NCBI GenBank assembly: GCA_034440635.1
Contig: JAOTON010002092.1
Coordinates: 124,001-188,000 of the forward strand
Length of the DNA stretch: 64,000 nt
Reading direction: 5' to 3'
From: Lepas anatifera
Lineage: Eukaryota; Arthropoda; Thecostraca; Lepadidae
The position numbers and the translations under genes are program-made. The notes beneath the pieces were generated by a model, which did no database searches, was not told the DNA's origin, and worked only from the letters and a program-made list of their open reading frames with translations. This document shows, one piece after another, positions 22,331 through 33,730 of the stretch (within the stretch, counting starts at the first letter, position 1; each line of letters starts with the position of its first letter).

Positions 22331-23039
22331 CTGAGGCATGAGAGCAAGAATAGTACGTTTCCGGGACTGCCTTCCAAGTTGTTGCTAACCTTCATCTGGA
22401 GTCAGTTGGGAAATTGGAAATCGGTAGGAGATCGTCGCTATCATTACCGAGCCTTACGTTCCCTACTGGCTACAGGTGTAGACTAGCAACGGCTGGCTGG
22501 ACGGCCCTCGGAACGTCATGTTCGAGCTCTCTTGCCTTCGTAGCCAGCCCAAGGTGGTGCAGTTGAATGCCTTGCCCTCGGTGTGCTCCTCAGGATGGTT
22601 TGTTCACACCCAGGTGATCCTGATGACCATGCTCCGCAGCGAGGAGGAGGAAGTTCGTCTTTGTCAAGATTATCTCCATCAGAGGAGAGCAGGAAAAGCA
22701 GAACACCTCCCTCAGGCTATGGATCATGCCCTGCCTCAACACACAGCGTCTGTCCTCAAGAATGTAATCGAACGGGAGGCCACCACCGAGTTTATCATGA
22801 CCTGCAGCTTGACCAAGTGCAAGTCGATAGAGTTTATGGGAAAGCACATGAAGGTAAAGTACCACCTTGCCGCCCACACATCGGCCATAGAGAGAGAGAG
22901 AGCTGTAAAGAAAGTGACAACTGGAGCCAGTTCAATCTGCAATGCTGAGAGGAGGGACCGATTCATCGGGCAAAGGGTATAGCACATCGGACTGGTGCTC
23001 AGGATCAACTGCAAGCTGGACCTCCTCGGCATAATAACA

Positions 23040-23204
23040 ATCATTTTTGGGGCTTATCGACGCACCAACTACCTGGGTTATACGACGTTGCCGGTTGCTA
23101 ACTCTTTGCCAGTTGGAAGGGTTTCTGGGGAGCCAGAGTGATCTTCGCTTAGGGAATCTGGCCGGCCTTGAATCTTGGTTGGCCGCTTGGAAACCAGCAT
23201 AATT
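23040..23204 (-). mobile_element. tRNA-Gly-derived SINE, truncated copy 2
   Basis: Minus-strand SINE missing its tRNA-like head. It carries the body motifs seen in the other copies in diverged form: GGGGCTTATCGACGCACC at the tail end, GGTTATACGACG, and GGCCGGCC in place of the B-box region. It is placed directly next to copy 3 in the same orientation, suggesting a tandem insertion. Confidence 0.6.
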
Positions 23205-23385
23205 GCTGGGGCTTATCGACGCATGAACTGCCAGGGTTATATGGCGTCGCCAACGCTTTCCCTGTTTGAGGGGTTTCTTGGGAGTCAAATTGCTCCTCGC
23301 ACAAGGAATCTGCCGGGCCTTAAACCCGGGTCAGCCGCGTGGAAAGCAAGGTTGTTAACCACTATACCACCATGCCCCCACCTCC
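23205..23385 (-). mobile_element. tRNA-Gly-derived SINE, copy 3
   Basis: Read on the minus strand: GGTGGTATAGTGGTTAAC (A-box), CTTTCCACGCGGC, CCGGGTTTAAGGC (B-box region with one T for C), GAGCAATTTGACTCCC, AACAGGGAAAGCG, CGACGCCATATAACC, and a tail GCGTCGATAAGCCCC. The head matches the general form of tRNA-Gly(UCC) genes. The SINE lies within the P coding sequence, splitting it from its C-terminus. Confidence 0.8.
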
Positions 23386-24013
23386 TCGGCATCGCAAAGC
23401 TGGCCATCAAGTACATTGCCCTTGCAGTCACTGGAACTCTGTATTTTAGGCATCGCAATGTAGCTAGGCAGATTTATTGTGACCAGCCCTTACCTAAACC
23501 AGTCTCGTATGTTGTAAAGAAGAGATCTGTAATAACCTAAATAAATGTTCCCGTTTTTTGTCATTAAATACGTAAATAAAAGTTGATTAGGCCGAGTGAG
23601 GTGAGGTTATTTGGTAGCAAAGCATTGTTTGTAGTTTTCTTAACAGTTCTTAATTTTAATTTTACGGGCCTAAACATCTGTAAATATAAGAAACACGCTC
23701 TTGGTAAGAAAACTATTGAAATCTTACAAAAGAGCTTAAAAATGTATTTCTTCTTCAAAAAAGGCAAACGTAAAAACCCCAATTTTCTTTTTGATTTTTC
23801 TTAGATTTTTAGATCATACCTAATACAACTCGAAATCATAGAGCAAAATTTAATTTGTCAATATTGACAACCTAGTGTGCATATGTGCCTCATTGACACC
23901 AAACGAGCTATTTAAAACTGTTCATAATTATGGGCCCCCATGGGCTGGGGCCCCCCTTGAGGTGGGCCCTCTCCACGTTTGCCCCCCCACTTTTGAAAAC
24001 GTTCCTACGCCCA
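23386..24013 (+). repeat. Dispersed repeat E, copy 2
   Basis: Begins CCTCCTCGGCAT, encodes the C-terminus of P to 23540, then an A+T-rich 3' region with AATAAATG, GGTGGGCCCT and CCCCCACTTTTGAAAACG, ending CGTTCCTACGCCCATGG. The first 155 bp are the most conserved part between copies at the protein level, consistent with past coding constraint. Confidence 0.75.
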
Positions 24014-24019
24014 TGGCAG

Positions 24020-25390
24020 TGATGATTGGAAGGAGGAAGTGTCTAACCAGGGGCCGCTCATATATGGGTCAATTTAAAACATGGAGCTAGGAGTGGCGTG
24101 AATCAGGGCAGCAATGATTAATTAGGGCGGCAGTGGTTAACCAGGGGAGACAGTGATAAGCCAGTAGGCAGCAGTGATGAACCGGGGGGCGGCAGCGATG
24201 AGTCGGGGCGGCGTGCATTTGGGTCAAAGTATGCCGGGGACAACATCGAAGAGCCAGAGGCGGCATGAATCAGGGCAGCAGTGATGAACCAGGGGCGGTA
24301 GTGATCAGTCGGGAGACGGTCTATCGTCATATTTAGGGTTTTAGGACGCGCCGTCATCTAGGGTCATACGTTGCCCCTGACACTAAATAACATACGTAAA
24401 TAGGACATTTCCGCACGAGATTCAACAAGTCAGGTGGCAAAACAGATCAGGTTGTGAAAATTGTATCAGAAAATTATATAGAACATATAGAAAATACAAA
24501 TACTATAAAAATCACATTGACAACTTCACACGACAGACTAGGGTCAGTAAGTAGGTAACATGAAACTCGACGTTATGTAAAACATGAAAGACTACTAGGA
24601 TGAATGTATGAAATCAAAACTAACGCTCCTCAGATATGACATGATGCTAGTGATATCCACAGAAGGATGCTATCCCAGAACGCTCACTGCCTAGAAATCC
24701 CCAGGATGCTCACTGCTCCGGGAGACGTCAGCGATGAACCAGGGGCGGCATTGATCTGCCAGGGGCGGCAGTGATCCGCCAGGGGGCGGCAGTGATCAGG
24801 CAGGGGCGGCAGTGATCAGTCAGGGGGCGGCAGTTATCAGCCAAGCGGCGGCAGTTATCAGTCCGGGGGCGGTATTGATCAGCCAGAGGGCAGCAATGAT
24901 CAGCTAAGGGGCGGCAGTGATCAGCCAGGGAGGCGGCAATGATCAGCCAGGGGGGAGCAGTGATCAGCCAGGGGCGGCAGTTATCAGTCAGAGGGTGGCA
25001 ATGATCAGCCAGGGGCGGCAGTAATAAGATAGAGGCGGCAGTGATCAGTCAGGGAGCGGCAGTTATCAGCCAGGGGGCGGCAGTGATCAGCCATGGCCGG
25101 TACTGATCAGCCAGGTGCAGCAGTTATTAGCCAGGGGCGGCAGTGATCAGTCAGGGAGCGGCAGTTATCAGCCAGGGGGCGGCAGTGATCAGCCATGGCC
25201 GGTACTGATCAGCCAGGTGCAGCAGTTATTAGCCAGGGGCGGCAGTTATCAGTCAGGGGGCGGTAGTTATCAGTCAGTGGGCGTCAGTGACCTGTCAGGG
25301 GGCGGCAGTGATCGGCCAGGGGCAGCAGCTCTCAGTCAAGGGGCGGCAGCTATCAGTCAAGGGGCGGCAGTGATCAGGCGGCGCACGGTT
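24020..25390. repeat. Minisatellite T5, GGCGGCAGTGATCAGCCAGG type
   Basis: Units of about 21-23 bp close to CAGTGATCAGCCAGGGGCGG flank a non-tandem block (24360-24715). The order array, unique block, array, and the block sequence itself, match 31195-33075 in reverse complement: the block landmarks GACGTTATG and GATATGACATGATG correspond to CATAACGTC and CATCATGTTATATC there. The array includes an exact 102-bp duplication at about 25037-25241. Open frames arise from the unit and are not genes. Confidence 0.9.
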
Positions 25391-25419
25391 GGAAATGTTT
25401 TAACACAATTCTTGTGGAT

Positions 25420-25620
25420 TGTCAATTTGGGACCAGAAATAGAACAAAGTTATAATTATCGGGTGGTGTTTGGCCTTATTTTCGTTAGGCGAGTCTGCAT
25501 TTGGTCAATTTTGAGTCATATGACTATTTCACTGGGGGCCAATTTCCGGGCACTATGGGGGATATTTCGGCCGACTGGGCGGGCAAATGCCCCCCCAGTT
25601 AACATGTTAAAAATGGCCTG
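25420..25620 (+). repeat. Dispersed repeat A, copy 1
   Basis: About 200 bp shared with 46750-46900 and, inverted, 57540-57735. Blocks include AATTTGGGACCAGAAATAG, CGTTAGGCGAGTCTGCAT, TTTCACTGGGGGCCAATTTC, TTTCGGCCGACTGG and a terminus CCCCCCAGTTAACATGTTAA. The frames through it read SLGANFR...PPVNMLK in all copies, but the shared peptide comes from shared DNA and not from a proven gene. The end in TTAACATGTTAAC suggests another TTAA-type element. Confidence 0.7.
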
Positions 25621-25625
25621 CCTCA

Positions 25626-26034
25626 GGGTTCCTATAACTGTGCAGGGACTCCATGACAGCTCCGAGGCTGCCCGAAACTGTACAAGCCCGGGATATAGCT
25701 TTTTTCAACTTACAGCAATGTATTGTCCTGGTTTGCATACATAGCAACACAGCAGTTCAATACACAAGTAAGCAATGAACTACCGATCTAAAGCGCCTCG
25801 CCTCTCGTTTAGCAAGCAATACCCGAAGTGCTCATTCCACATATGTTTCAACACACTTCCTGACAGCAATGTATGGCCATCGTGGCCTGACACCATAACC
25901 ACCCTATTCATATTCTCTCGAACAAATGCCTTCCGAATTAAACATCGTCATGCTTATCCCTTCCCTAAACAACTTAATAGCAGATAGAAGACGGAGATTA
26001 CATTTGCCTGTTGTGTATGTATAAGTACTCGCAC
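25626..26034. other. Unassigned, possibly LINE 3' UTR
   Basis: Non-tandem sequence between repeat A and a TG microsatellite, with no conserved frame. On the minus strand it lies downstream of the Tx1/L1-like LINE and could include its 3' end or insertion target. Confidence 0.35.
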
Positions 26035-26048
26035 ATGTGGAAATGTTT

Positions 26049-26097
26049 ATGTGTGTGTATGCTTGTGTGTGTGTGTGGGTGTGGGTATGAGTGTATG
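26049..26097. repeat. TG-rich microsatellite
   Basis: Imperfect TG dinucleotide tract (TGTGTGTGTATGCTTGTGTG and onward) located immediately beyond the 3' end of the minus-strand LINE. Confidence 0.9.
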
Positions 26098-26100
26098 CGG

Positions 26101-29100
26101 TTGGAAATGCAACCGTTTGTTTTGTTAACAACGCCGGAATATAGGTCGCACCACTAGCCAGAACCAGCCACTAAGTTCCCCCTCCGCCTCATTCCGCAGA
26201 CTGTCATAGATGAACCCCCACTTTTGAGTGAAAGCAGACTCTTTACCCGATATTTTTGCAATATACTTTTCGATTGTCAAGTATTCCTTAACAAATTTTC
26301 TGAAATTTTCGTATGTTATGCGCCCAGGTTGTTCCCCATGTCTCCAGATGAAAGATTTTGTGAGGGATATCAAATGGTTCGCTTGAGACGTTAGTTCTGG
26401 AGTGTTTCGCTTAATGCCCATAATTACATGATAGCACGATAAATGATTTTGGATATCTAGAACATTTCCAACTTCGCGCCAAAGATAACGTATGTTTGGA
26501 CAGTGCCAAAGTTTATGAGCTAAAGTTTCTGAATACATTGGACAATGTTTACATTTGTCACTATCACGGATTCCATAAATGTAGAGAAGTCTGTTAGTTG
26601 GCAGTATTCTTTTCATGCATCGGAATTCGAACCACTTTAACTTCACATCTGATGTTCGCGAATGAATTCCTTCATAAACGGTTTTCCACACAGACGGGTC
26701 TTCTATCTTCAATTCTATCTGCCATTTTTCGTGGCACTTCTCAGGCATGGTAGGTATGTTATCCTGTGCTTTACGGTAGGCCCAGCGAGCTGTCCTATGC
26801 ACGGCCTTTAGGGTATCTTTCATTTAATCTCCTTTCGGTGAGTCTGGTTTTTCATTCCTCAATTTCTGCTTCCACAATTGAGGAATTATTCTCAAAAGTG
26901 TTAAGGCCATCATGGGATGTATAGAAAACTTTATTCCTATCCCGTTTGCTGTTAACAGTCTTTTCTGTCTCGTATCATATATATCTATTACTTTTACCAG
27001 TCCCTTCTCAACGAGGCGTTTCCAATTCAAAGCTTTCCTGTTTTCCAGCTTAATACACCTATTATTCCATAGAACTTCGTTCAGAATATCTTTAGCGTCT
27101 ATATCTCGATCCCCTTTAATGTTCATCCAAGTTGATATTGTTTCACGCCAGAATCTACTTTGCACATAGCTTTCCACCTGCTTTTGTGACGCACTGCAAT
27201 TGAGAATTGATACATTATTACACATGAATAGCTTGTCTCTCACGACTGCCTTCCATTTTGCTACATTGTCTTGGTCCAGAAATTTCCGTACCCATGCTAT
27301 TTTTAGGCTCTTTGCCGTATGTTTAATATCGGGGAACACAAGCCCTCCACTTTTGTATTTTGCTTTCAAGGTTGCTCTTTTGATTTTGTCTCGTTTCCCA
27401 CCCCAAACAAAATGATACATTTCATTCTCTATCTCTTTAGTATATTTAGGCCCTGGAGATGGAAACACTGTCATGAGATATATTAGCTGTGATAATATCT
27501 CTGATTTAAGTAAATGAATGCGGCCGAATGGGGTTAGATTTTTTCCGTTCCACATGCAAAGTCTTTTCTTTATGGAGCTCAGTTTGCTATCATAATTTAT
27601 CGAAGCAATGTCTGCATCTGGATCGTTTACGATTTTAATTCCCAACACTTCAACAGGATCGGCAGGCCATAGGATGCCGGAATTGGTTTCTATCTGTAGT
27701 TTTTCCTTTTCCTTTTCTCCCACCCACATTGCTTTCGTCTTCTTATAATTCAATTCTAAGCCAGATATTATTTTGAATTCCTCAAAGATATTCAGGCATG
27801 TTTGTAGTGATTCCTGCGTTCCATCACTTATCACGGTTACATCGTCTGCATAAGCAATGACTTTTACCTCGCAGTTTGAGAAGGTAATTCCTTTTATTCC
27901 CTGAGCACATCTAATACGTTCTAGAAGCGGTTCAAAGCCAAGTAAAAATATCAGACAACTGATGGGACATCCCTGTCTGAGGCCTCTTTCGATAACATAT
28001 GGGTCAGATAGACTTCCGTTGATTTGAACTCGGGCTGTAGCCGGGAAGTTGGGGTCTGGGTCGTACAATATATTGATCCATTTCTTAAATGATTCACCGA
28101 AGCCTAAACTCTCTATAACACGCTTCATATAGTTCCAGTCCATGCAATCATGGGCCTTTTTTAAGTCACATGCCAGAATTAAGGAAGATATGTTTTTTTG
28201 TGTTGCAATGCTCGATTGCATCTAAGATCAGTCTTACATTTTCCCCGATGTAACGACCTTTCATAAATCCGGTTTGATCTTCATTTATAACATTCTTTAT
28301 GACAATTCCTAGACGAATAGCTAAGCATTTTGTGGTAAGATCTTATACAAAGTGTTGAGGAGGCTTATGGGCCTTAGGTTCTCCCAGAGTCTTATGTCTC
28401 TTCCTTTCTTGGGTATCAAAATTGTAACACTAGCTTTTATCTCTTTTGGCATTTTGCCTCGGCTAAATATCTCCGTACAGACACGCAAAACCAAATGTTT
28501 AAGCTCTGGCCAGAAATACTTATAGAATTCTCCCGTATACCCAGATGGGCCTGGAGAGGTATTATTTCTTAACAAGGACACGGCATAGGTTAGCTCTTCC
28601 ATATTCAATGGACCTTCGCATACTTGCTTATCTGTGTCAGATAATTGCGCTAATCCGGCCGCGAACCAATGAAATGCACCTCCCGTAACTGTAGCTTTAT
28701 ATAATTGTTCAAAGTATAGTTTTCCTTCTCTCAACATGGCTGCACTATCAGTTAAAACAATGTTTTCTCCATCATCATCTATCTCTCTTGAGAATACGGC
28801 TTTACAGACAAATCTTCCCTTGTTACGTTTGGTAAGGTCATGAAAATATTTAGTTCCTTTTTCAGCTAAACTTCTCCACCGTACTTTCGACAAAAACGTG
28901 CCCTTGCTAGCTAAATCACTGACAATGTTATCTCGCTGTCCCCTGAGATTCTCCAAATAGTCCTGACTCTGAGGTTCCTCCTCATGCGGTAGATTTAGTT
29001 GCTTTTCAATTTCCATCAATGTTTTCTCGGCATGTTGCTTTTTATGTGAAACAAAATTTATGATGTGTCCCCTGAGAACACATAGCAGGGTTTGCAATAG

Positions 29101-30133
29101 GGTTGCATGTGAGACGGAGTCTGATTGATTATCATATAAAATTTCTGGGATTTTTGCACGAATCACTTGCACAAAACCGTCGTCCTTCAGCGTATGGTTA
29201 TTGAATCTCCAATATGGTTTCCCTATTACGATCGTTTGAACATTCAGCGATAGCGTGACCATTTTATGATCAGAGAGGTACCCCTCTCTGATGTCTGCAC
29301 TGACTGCATTCCTCGTGTAGAGTGTATCATTATTCACCAAGAAGAAGTCAATACGCGATTTCGAGGGCGGGCTGTGCCTAATATGAGTAAATTGCTTGGT
29401 TTGAGGATTCAGTTCTCTCCAAATGTCCACTAAGTTATTTTTCTCCATGAAACGAGTAAATATATGCTTACTTCTTTCATTGTTTCGTATCCGTTGGGCT
29501 CTCGTTTGCCTATCCATAGAAGTATCGAGACAAAAATTGTAGTCGCCTCCCACCGCCATGTATGGGTTGTCATATTCATTCATTTTTAAGCAAAAGTCCT
29601 CTATTGTTCTTGTATTGTCCGTATTTGGACCGTAGAAGTTTCCTTCTGTTATTGATGTTCCATTATAAATTATCACCAAGGTAATAAACCGTCCCTCATT
29701 ATCCTTTGACACATTCTCAACCAAAATGCCTGAGTTTGGCCTGATTAGAATTACAACCCCACGGCTACAAGCGTTCCAGTGGCTGAAGTAACCTAAACCT
29801 CCCCATCGCTCTAGCCAAAGTTTTTCGTCCGCCTCTGTGCTGTGGGTTTCCTGTAGAAGGATAACGTCGTATCTAAGTTTCTTCAACCATGTGAAAACCT
29901 TACTGTACTTGGGGATCCCTTGCACCGATTGTGAGCGGAGTCCATTCACATTCAGCGATGAAAATTTTAAATTAGTGTTGACTGCGTGCGAATCCTTCTG
30001 TTGAGCAGTCCATATTCCGGCGTTCCTTGTACTGTTGGCGGCAGAAGTGTGCTGTTATGATGCGAGTAGAGTTTTCTGGCTGTACTGCTTCAACATGAAC
30101 GCTATATGGCGCGGCAGCGTGTACTATTTTTGC
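26101..30133 (-). mobile_element. Tx1/L1-like non-LTR retrotransposon, 5'-truncated
   Basis: About 4 kb on the minus strand: a short remnant possibly from the end of ORF1 (about 30130-29972), ORF2 with endonuclease, reverse transcriptase and a CCHC-like motif, and a 3' end bordered by a TG microsatellite. It lacks RNase H, unlike the I-like elements. At about 30133 the sequence changes abruptly to family B. Wording of the motifs fits the Tx1/L1 group, but clade assignment needs a phylogeny. Confidence 0.85.
26125..29949 (-). pseudogene. ORF2 of Tx1/L1-like LINE (endonuclease and reverse transcriptase), broken
   Basis: The endonuclease (29949 to about 29200) shows MNGLRSQSVQGI, ILLQETHSTE, VGGDYNFCLD, SRIDFFLVN and SDHKMVTLSL. 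Reverse transcriptase motifs follow: TSPGPSGYTGEFYK, RPISLLNTLYK, then across a frameshift near 28330 TGFMKGRYIGENV, a second near 28200, LACDLKKAHDCMDWNY, GLRQGCPIS and AYADDVTVIS. An in-frame TAA at 26824 interrupts the C-terminal part, which resumes with MKDTLKAVHR and contains CKHCPMYSETLAHKLWHC. Two frameshifts and one stop: inactive, but modestly decayed. Confidence 0.9.
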
Positions 30134-30874
30134 GTAAACGGCATTGGGTAGCCCATCCACTTATCCATCGAAAATATTTGAACCATTTTTTTCCAGGTCA
30201 AATTTAAGGTCACGAGAGGTCAAAACATGCCGTCAAAGGGATAACATGTAAATTAAGTTTTTCGGCCATTACATCTCAACAAGTAAAGATAGAGCAAAAC
30301 AACTTAGACTATATGAATCCTCGCAGCAAGTCGAATCGAATGATATATAATTGAACCTTGCTAGGTCAAATCAAGGATTTGACCTGACCTGAGGTCAGTT
30401 CAGGGTCAAATTATATAAAATGCATATTATTAGAACCGCAAAGCCAAGATGAGTCTAATGCAGCTAAAAAAACGCTCTATCACCATCCGTTTCTGATTTA
30501 TTCAGTAAAAAACATTTTTCCCATGTATTTCCAATGGAGAGGTCATGCCTCGTACCTGACTTTAAGTCATCGATATAAAAAATACCGGAACATATTTTAG
30601 AGAACTCGGTGGGCCCATTATGTGATATGAGTTTCAATCGGATAAGTTCACCCTGCTCCGACTTATGCTATCTTAAACTTTTTTTTAGGTCAGGTCACTT
30701 GACCTGTACTGGTGACCTGACCTAAGATGACCTAACCTTAAAATTTTCACAAAAGTTGTAAAAATGATGAGAGAAAAGGTATGCCAAGTACGGCGGCGCT
30801 ACGCGCCCCCGTTTTTCTACAATTTCCTAAAAGCCCGAGGGGGGCGGGTACCCGCCCCCCCGTCAATGCGCGTG
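30134..30874 (-). mobile_element. TTAA-type element, family B copy 2
   Basis: Reverse complement of 18637-19487 and 53930-54767. The right boundary reads CCCGTCAATGCGCGTG followed by TTAA (30875-30878), giving the cleanest family B terminus, CACGCGCATTGACGGGG, next to a GGGGCGGGTACCCGCCCC palindrome. The left side is cut by the LINE at about 30133 and lacks about 100 bp of the element end. AGGTCA/TGACCT hexamers are dense. Confidence 0.8.
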
Positions 30875-31194
30875 TTAAGGTCATAGATGGAAGGTCCCAC
30901 TTAGGGTAAGGGCAAGTAAGAGTACGCAGGAGATAAGAGTACGCAGCAGCTGTTTTGGTTACTTAGCAGCCACTGAGATGGTGGATACTCTGGTATAAAA
31001 AAGTAAGGTCAGTGCCTTGGCTGCTAAACAAAATTCAACGTGATCCTGTTTTTTTCCGCGAGAGTACAGAGCAAAATAAGTTTCTGGGCACCCCTGAAGT
31101 CAGGGGTGTAATTTTCTATCTTTTTGGGGTGCCCGAGCACCCCCAATCCTAAGTCGAGCACCCCCAATCATGTGCTGAGCACCCCCAATACATG

Positions 31195-33075
31195 TGCTGC
31201 CCCTGGCTTATTACCACTACCCTGAAGAGTGTCACCCTATCTCATCACTGCCACCCTGATTCGTGCCGCCCCTGTCAAGTTTTTTTCCCGTCCCGGTTTC
31301 ATTACTTCCACTCTGATTGGTTCCACCTCTAGCTAATCAATGCCACCTGACTTATCCTTTCCCCCTGATTTATGACGCCGCATCACTGCTGGCCCCGCCT
31401 GATCACTGTCGCCAACAATTATTCACTGCCGCCCCCCTCCGGATGATTACTGCCGCCTTTTGTTCATCACTGTTCAGCTGGCTGATCACTGACACCCCTG
31501 GTTTATCACTGCCGCCTTGATTCATGCCGTCCCTGGCTAAACACCCCGGTTTACTTCAACACCCATATACTTGCCCCTCCTGGTTAGTCACTGTCTCCCA
31601 CCGAATCATCATTGCCGCCCCCGGCTGATCACCGCCGCCCCTCGTTCACCACTGCCGCCCCTGGCTGATCACTGCCGCCCCTGGCTGATCATTGCCGCCC
31701 CTGACTGATAACTGCCGCCCCTGGCGGATGACTGCCGCCCCTGGCTGATCACTGCCGCCCCCTGGCTGATCATTGCCGCCCCCTGACTGATAACTGCCGC
31801 CCCTGGCGGATGACTGCCGCCCATGGCGGATAACTGTCACCGCCTGGCAGATTAATGCCGCCCCTTGGTAGATCACTGCCGCCCACTGACTGATAACTGC
31901 CGCCCCTGACTGATCACTACTGCCCCTGACTGATCACTGGTGCCCCTGACTGATAACTACCGCCCCTTAGTTGATAACTTCCGCCCCTTAGCTGATCACT
32001 GCCGCCCCTGGGTGACTACTGCCGCCCCTGACTGATCACTGGCGGCCCTTGGCTGCTAACTGCCGCCCCTGGCTGACCACTACCGCCCCCTGACTGATCA
32101 TTGCCGCCCCCTGACTGATAACTTCCGCCCCTTGACTGTTAACTGCCGCCCCTGGCTGATAACTGCCGCCCCCTGGCAGATCACTACCGCCCCTGCCTGA
32201 TAACTTCCGTCCTTGGCTGATCACTGCCACCCCTGGCTGATCACTGCCACCCCTGGCTGATCACTACCACCCCTGGCTGATCATTGCCGCCCCCTGACTG
32301 AAAACTACCGGCCCTTAGCTGATAACTGCCGCCCCCGGCGGATTGATAAGTGCCACCCCCTGACTGATAACTGTTGCCCCTGACTGATAGCTGCCGCCGC
32401 TTGATTGATAAACTCCGCATCTTGGCTGCTAACTGCCGCCCCTTGCTGATCACTGCCGCACCTTGGTTGATAACTGCGGCCCCCTGGCTGATAACTTCCG
32501 CCCTTGACTGATCACTGCCGCCCCTGGTTCATCACTGCCGTCTCCCGGGGCAGTGAGCATCCTGCGGATATCTGGGCAGTGAGCGTTCCGGGGAGCATCC
32601 TTCTTTGGATACCACTAACATCATGTTATATCTGAGGAGCGCTATTTTCAATGTCATATATTCATCCTAGTAGTTTTTCAGGTTTAACATAACGTCGAGT
32701 TTCATGTTACCTATAGTCTCTGACTTTAGCATATCGGGTGAAATTGTCTGTGTGATTTTTTCTCAGTATTTGTATTTCATTTCGTTTTTTGTGTTTTATA
32801 TAATCTTCTCATACAACTTTCACAACCAGACATGTTCTACCACTTGAGTTGTTAAAATCACTGCCGCCCCTGGCTGATCACTGTCTCCCCTGGTTCATAA
32901 CTGCCGCCCAAATTATTCATTGCTGCCTTGATTCACGCCGCCCCTGGCTGATCAATGCTCTCCTGTTTTTTATTAACCCATATATGAGCGGCCACTGGTT
33001 AGACACTTCCTCCCTCCAATCTTCACTGCCGCCCCCCGGCTGATCACTGCCGCCTCTGGTTTATCACTGCCGAGG
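31195..33075. repeat. Minisatellite T6, CTGATCACTGCCGCCCCTGG type
   Basis: Array of about 21-23-bp units (31195-32560), a non-tandem block (32560-32860), then more units to about 33075. The whole is the inverted counterpart of 24020-25390. Local duplications of several units are evident near 31660-31820. Minus-strand open frames reading ISQGRQ or SGGGNDQPG are produced by the unit. Confidence 0.9.
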
Positions 33076-33294
33076 AGACAAGTTCGGCCGTGGCCCCCAA
33101 AACCGGTCAAACTTAGGCCCTGCTGTCCGCACAGTTTTGTCAGGAGGAATCTCTAACACCCTTCGAGGAAGCAAACAGCAGCCCACAATCGTCTAATCGT
33201 TATCTGTTTGTCTATTTGAGGAATTTTCCGAGCCGAGTAAATGGTAGACTGCTGCTGCCGTGCTTTTACTCTTTGAGTGTCGGCCAGGGGTGAA

Positions 33295-33730
33295 ATTTGT
33301 TATCTCTTTGGGGTGTGCGAGCACCCTAATCACAATGAGAGCACCCCCAATACATGTGTCGCCCTTCGGCTCAGCATTTCTGCCCTGATTCATGCCGCCT
33401 CCGTCTTACCACTATGATCATGCCGCCCCCGGTTCATCATTACCACCCTGGCTTATGCCGCCATGGTTCATCACTGACGCCTCCCACCTATCACTGCCAC
33501 CCTGATTCTTGCCAACCCTGACTTATTACTGCCGCTCTGATTCAAACAGCACCCCGCTCATATCTGCTGCCAGTTCCTCACCAGAGCTATACCCAGCTTA
33601 TCACTGCCACCCTGTTTCATGCTGCCCCCAGCTCATCACTATCGCATCGGCTAATGAACGCCATCCCTGACTTATCACTTCCGCTCTAATTCGTGCCGCC
33701 CTGTGCTCATGACTGCCGCCCCCAGCTCGG
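33295..33730. repeat. Second hAT-like left end followed by degenerate T6 units
   Basis: CAGGGGTGAAATTTGTT at 33295 followed by CTCTTTGGGGTGTGCGAGCACCC repeats the left-end structure at 31101-31145, and is again followed by AGCACCCCCAATACATGTG and units related to TTCATCACTGCCGCC. This is either a second element's left end nested inside the first or an internal duplication of the first element's left arm. No matching 8-bp duplication was found for it. Confidence 0.6.

Larger units (their letters stand above)
22518..23540 (+). pseudogene. Unrecognised gene P, right arm, interrupted by SINEs
   Basis: The plus-strand frame 22518-22982 encodes SSGWFVHTQVILMTML, SEEEE, CQDYLHQ, a TEFIMTCSLTK block, HTSAIERERAVKKVT and ERRDRFI. 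After the ...LDLLGI segment the gene is interrupted by two minus-strand SINE copies (about 23040-23385). The C-terminus resumes inside repeat E: LLGIAKLAIKYIALAV, RHRNVARQIYCDQPLPKP, KKRSVIT, stop at 23540, with AATAAA just beyond. The ends of the coding region thus lie in repeat E, so P and E are one transposed unit. Function unknown. Confidence 0.55.

Noticed and set aside
22590..22877. Minus-strand 95-codon frame as the coding strand of the P right arm
   Set aside because: The plus strand gives the blocks shared with the left arm (MTCSLTK, HTSAIER, RDRFI) and continues into the conserved C-terminus in repeat E; the minus frame is a mirror translation.
24020..25390. CRISPR array
   Set aside because: Repeats are contiguous and degenerate without unique spacers, there are no cas genes, and the setting is eukaryotic.
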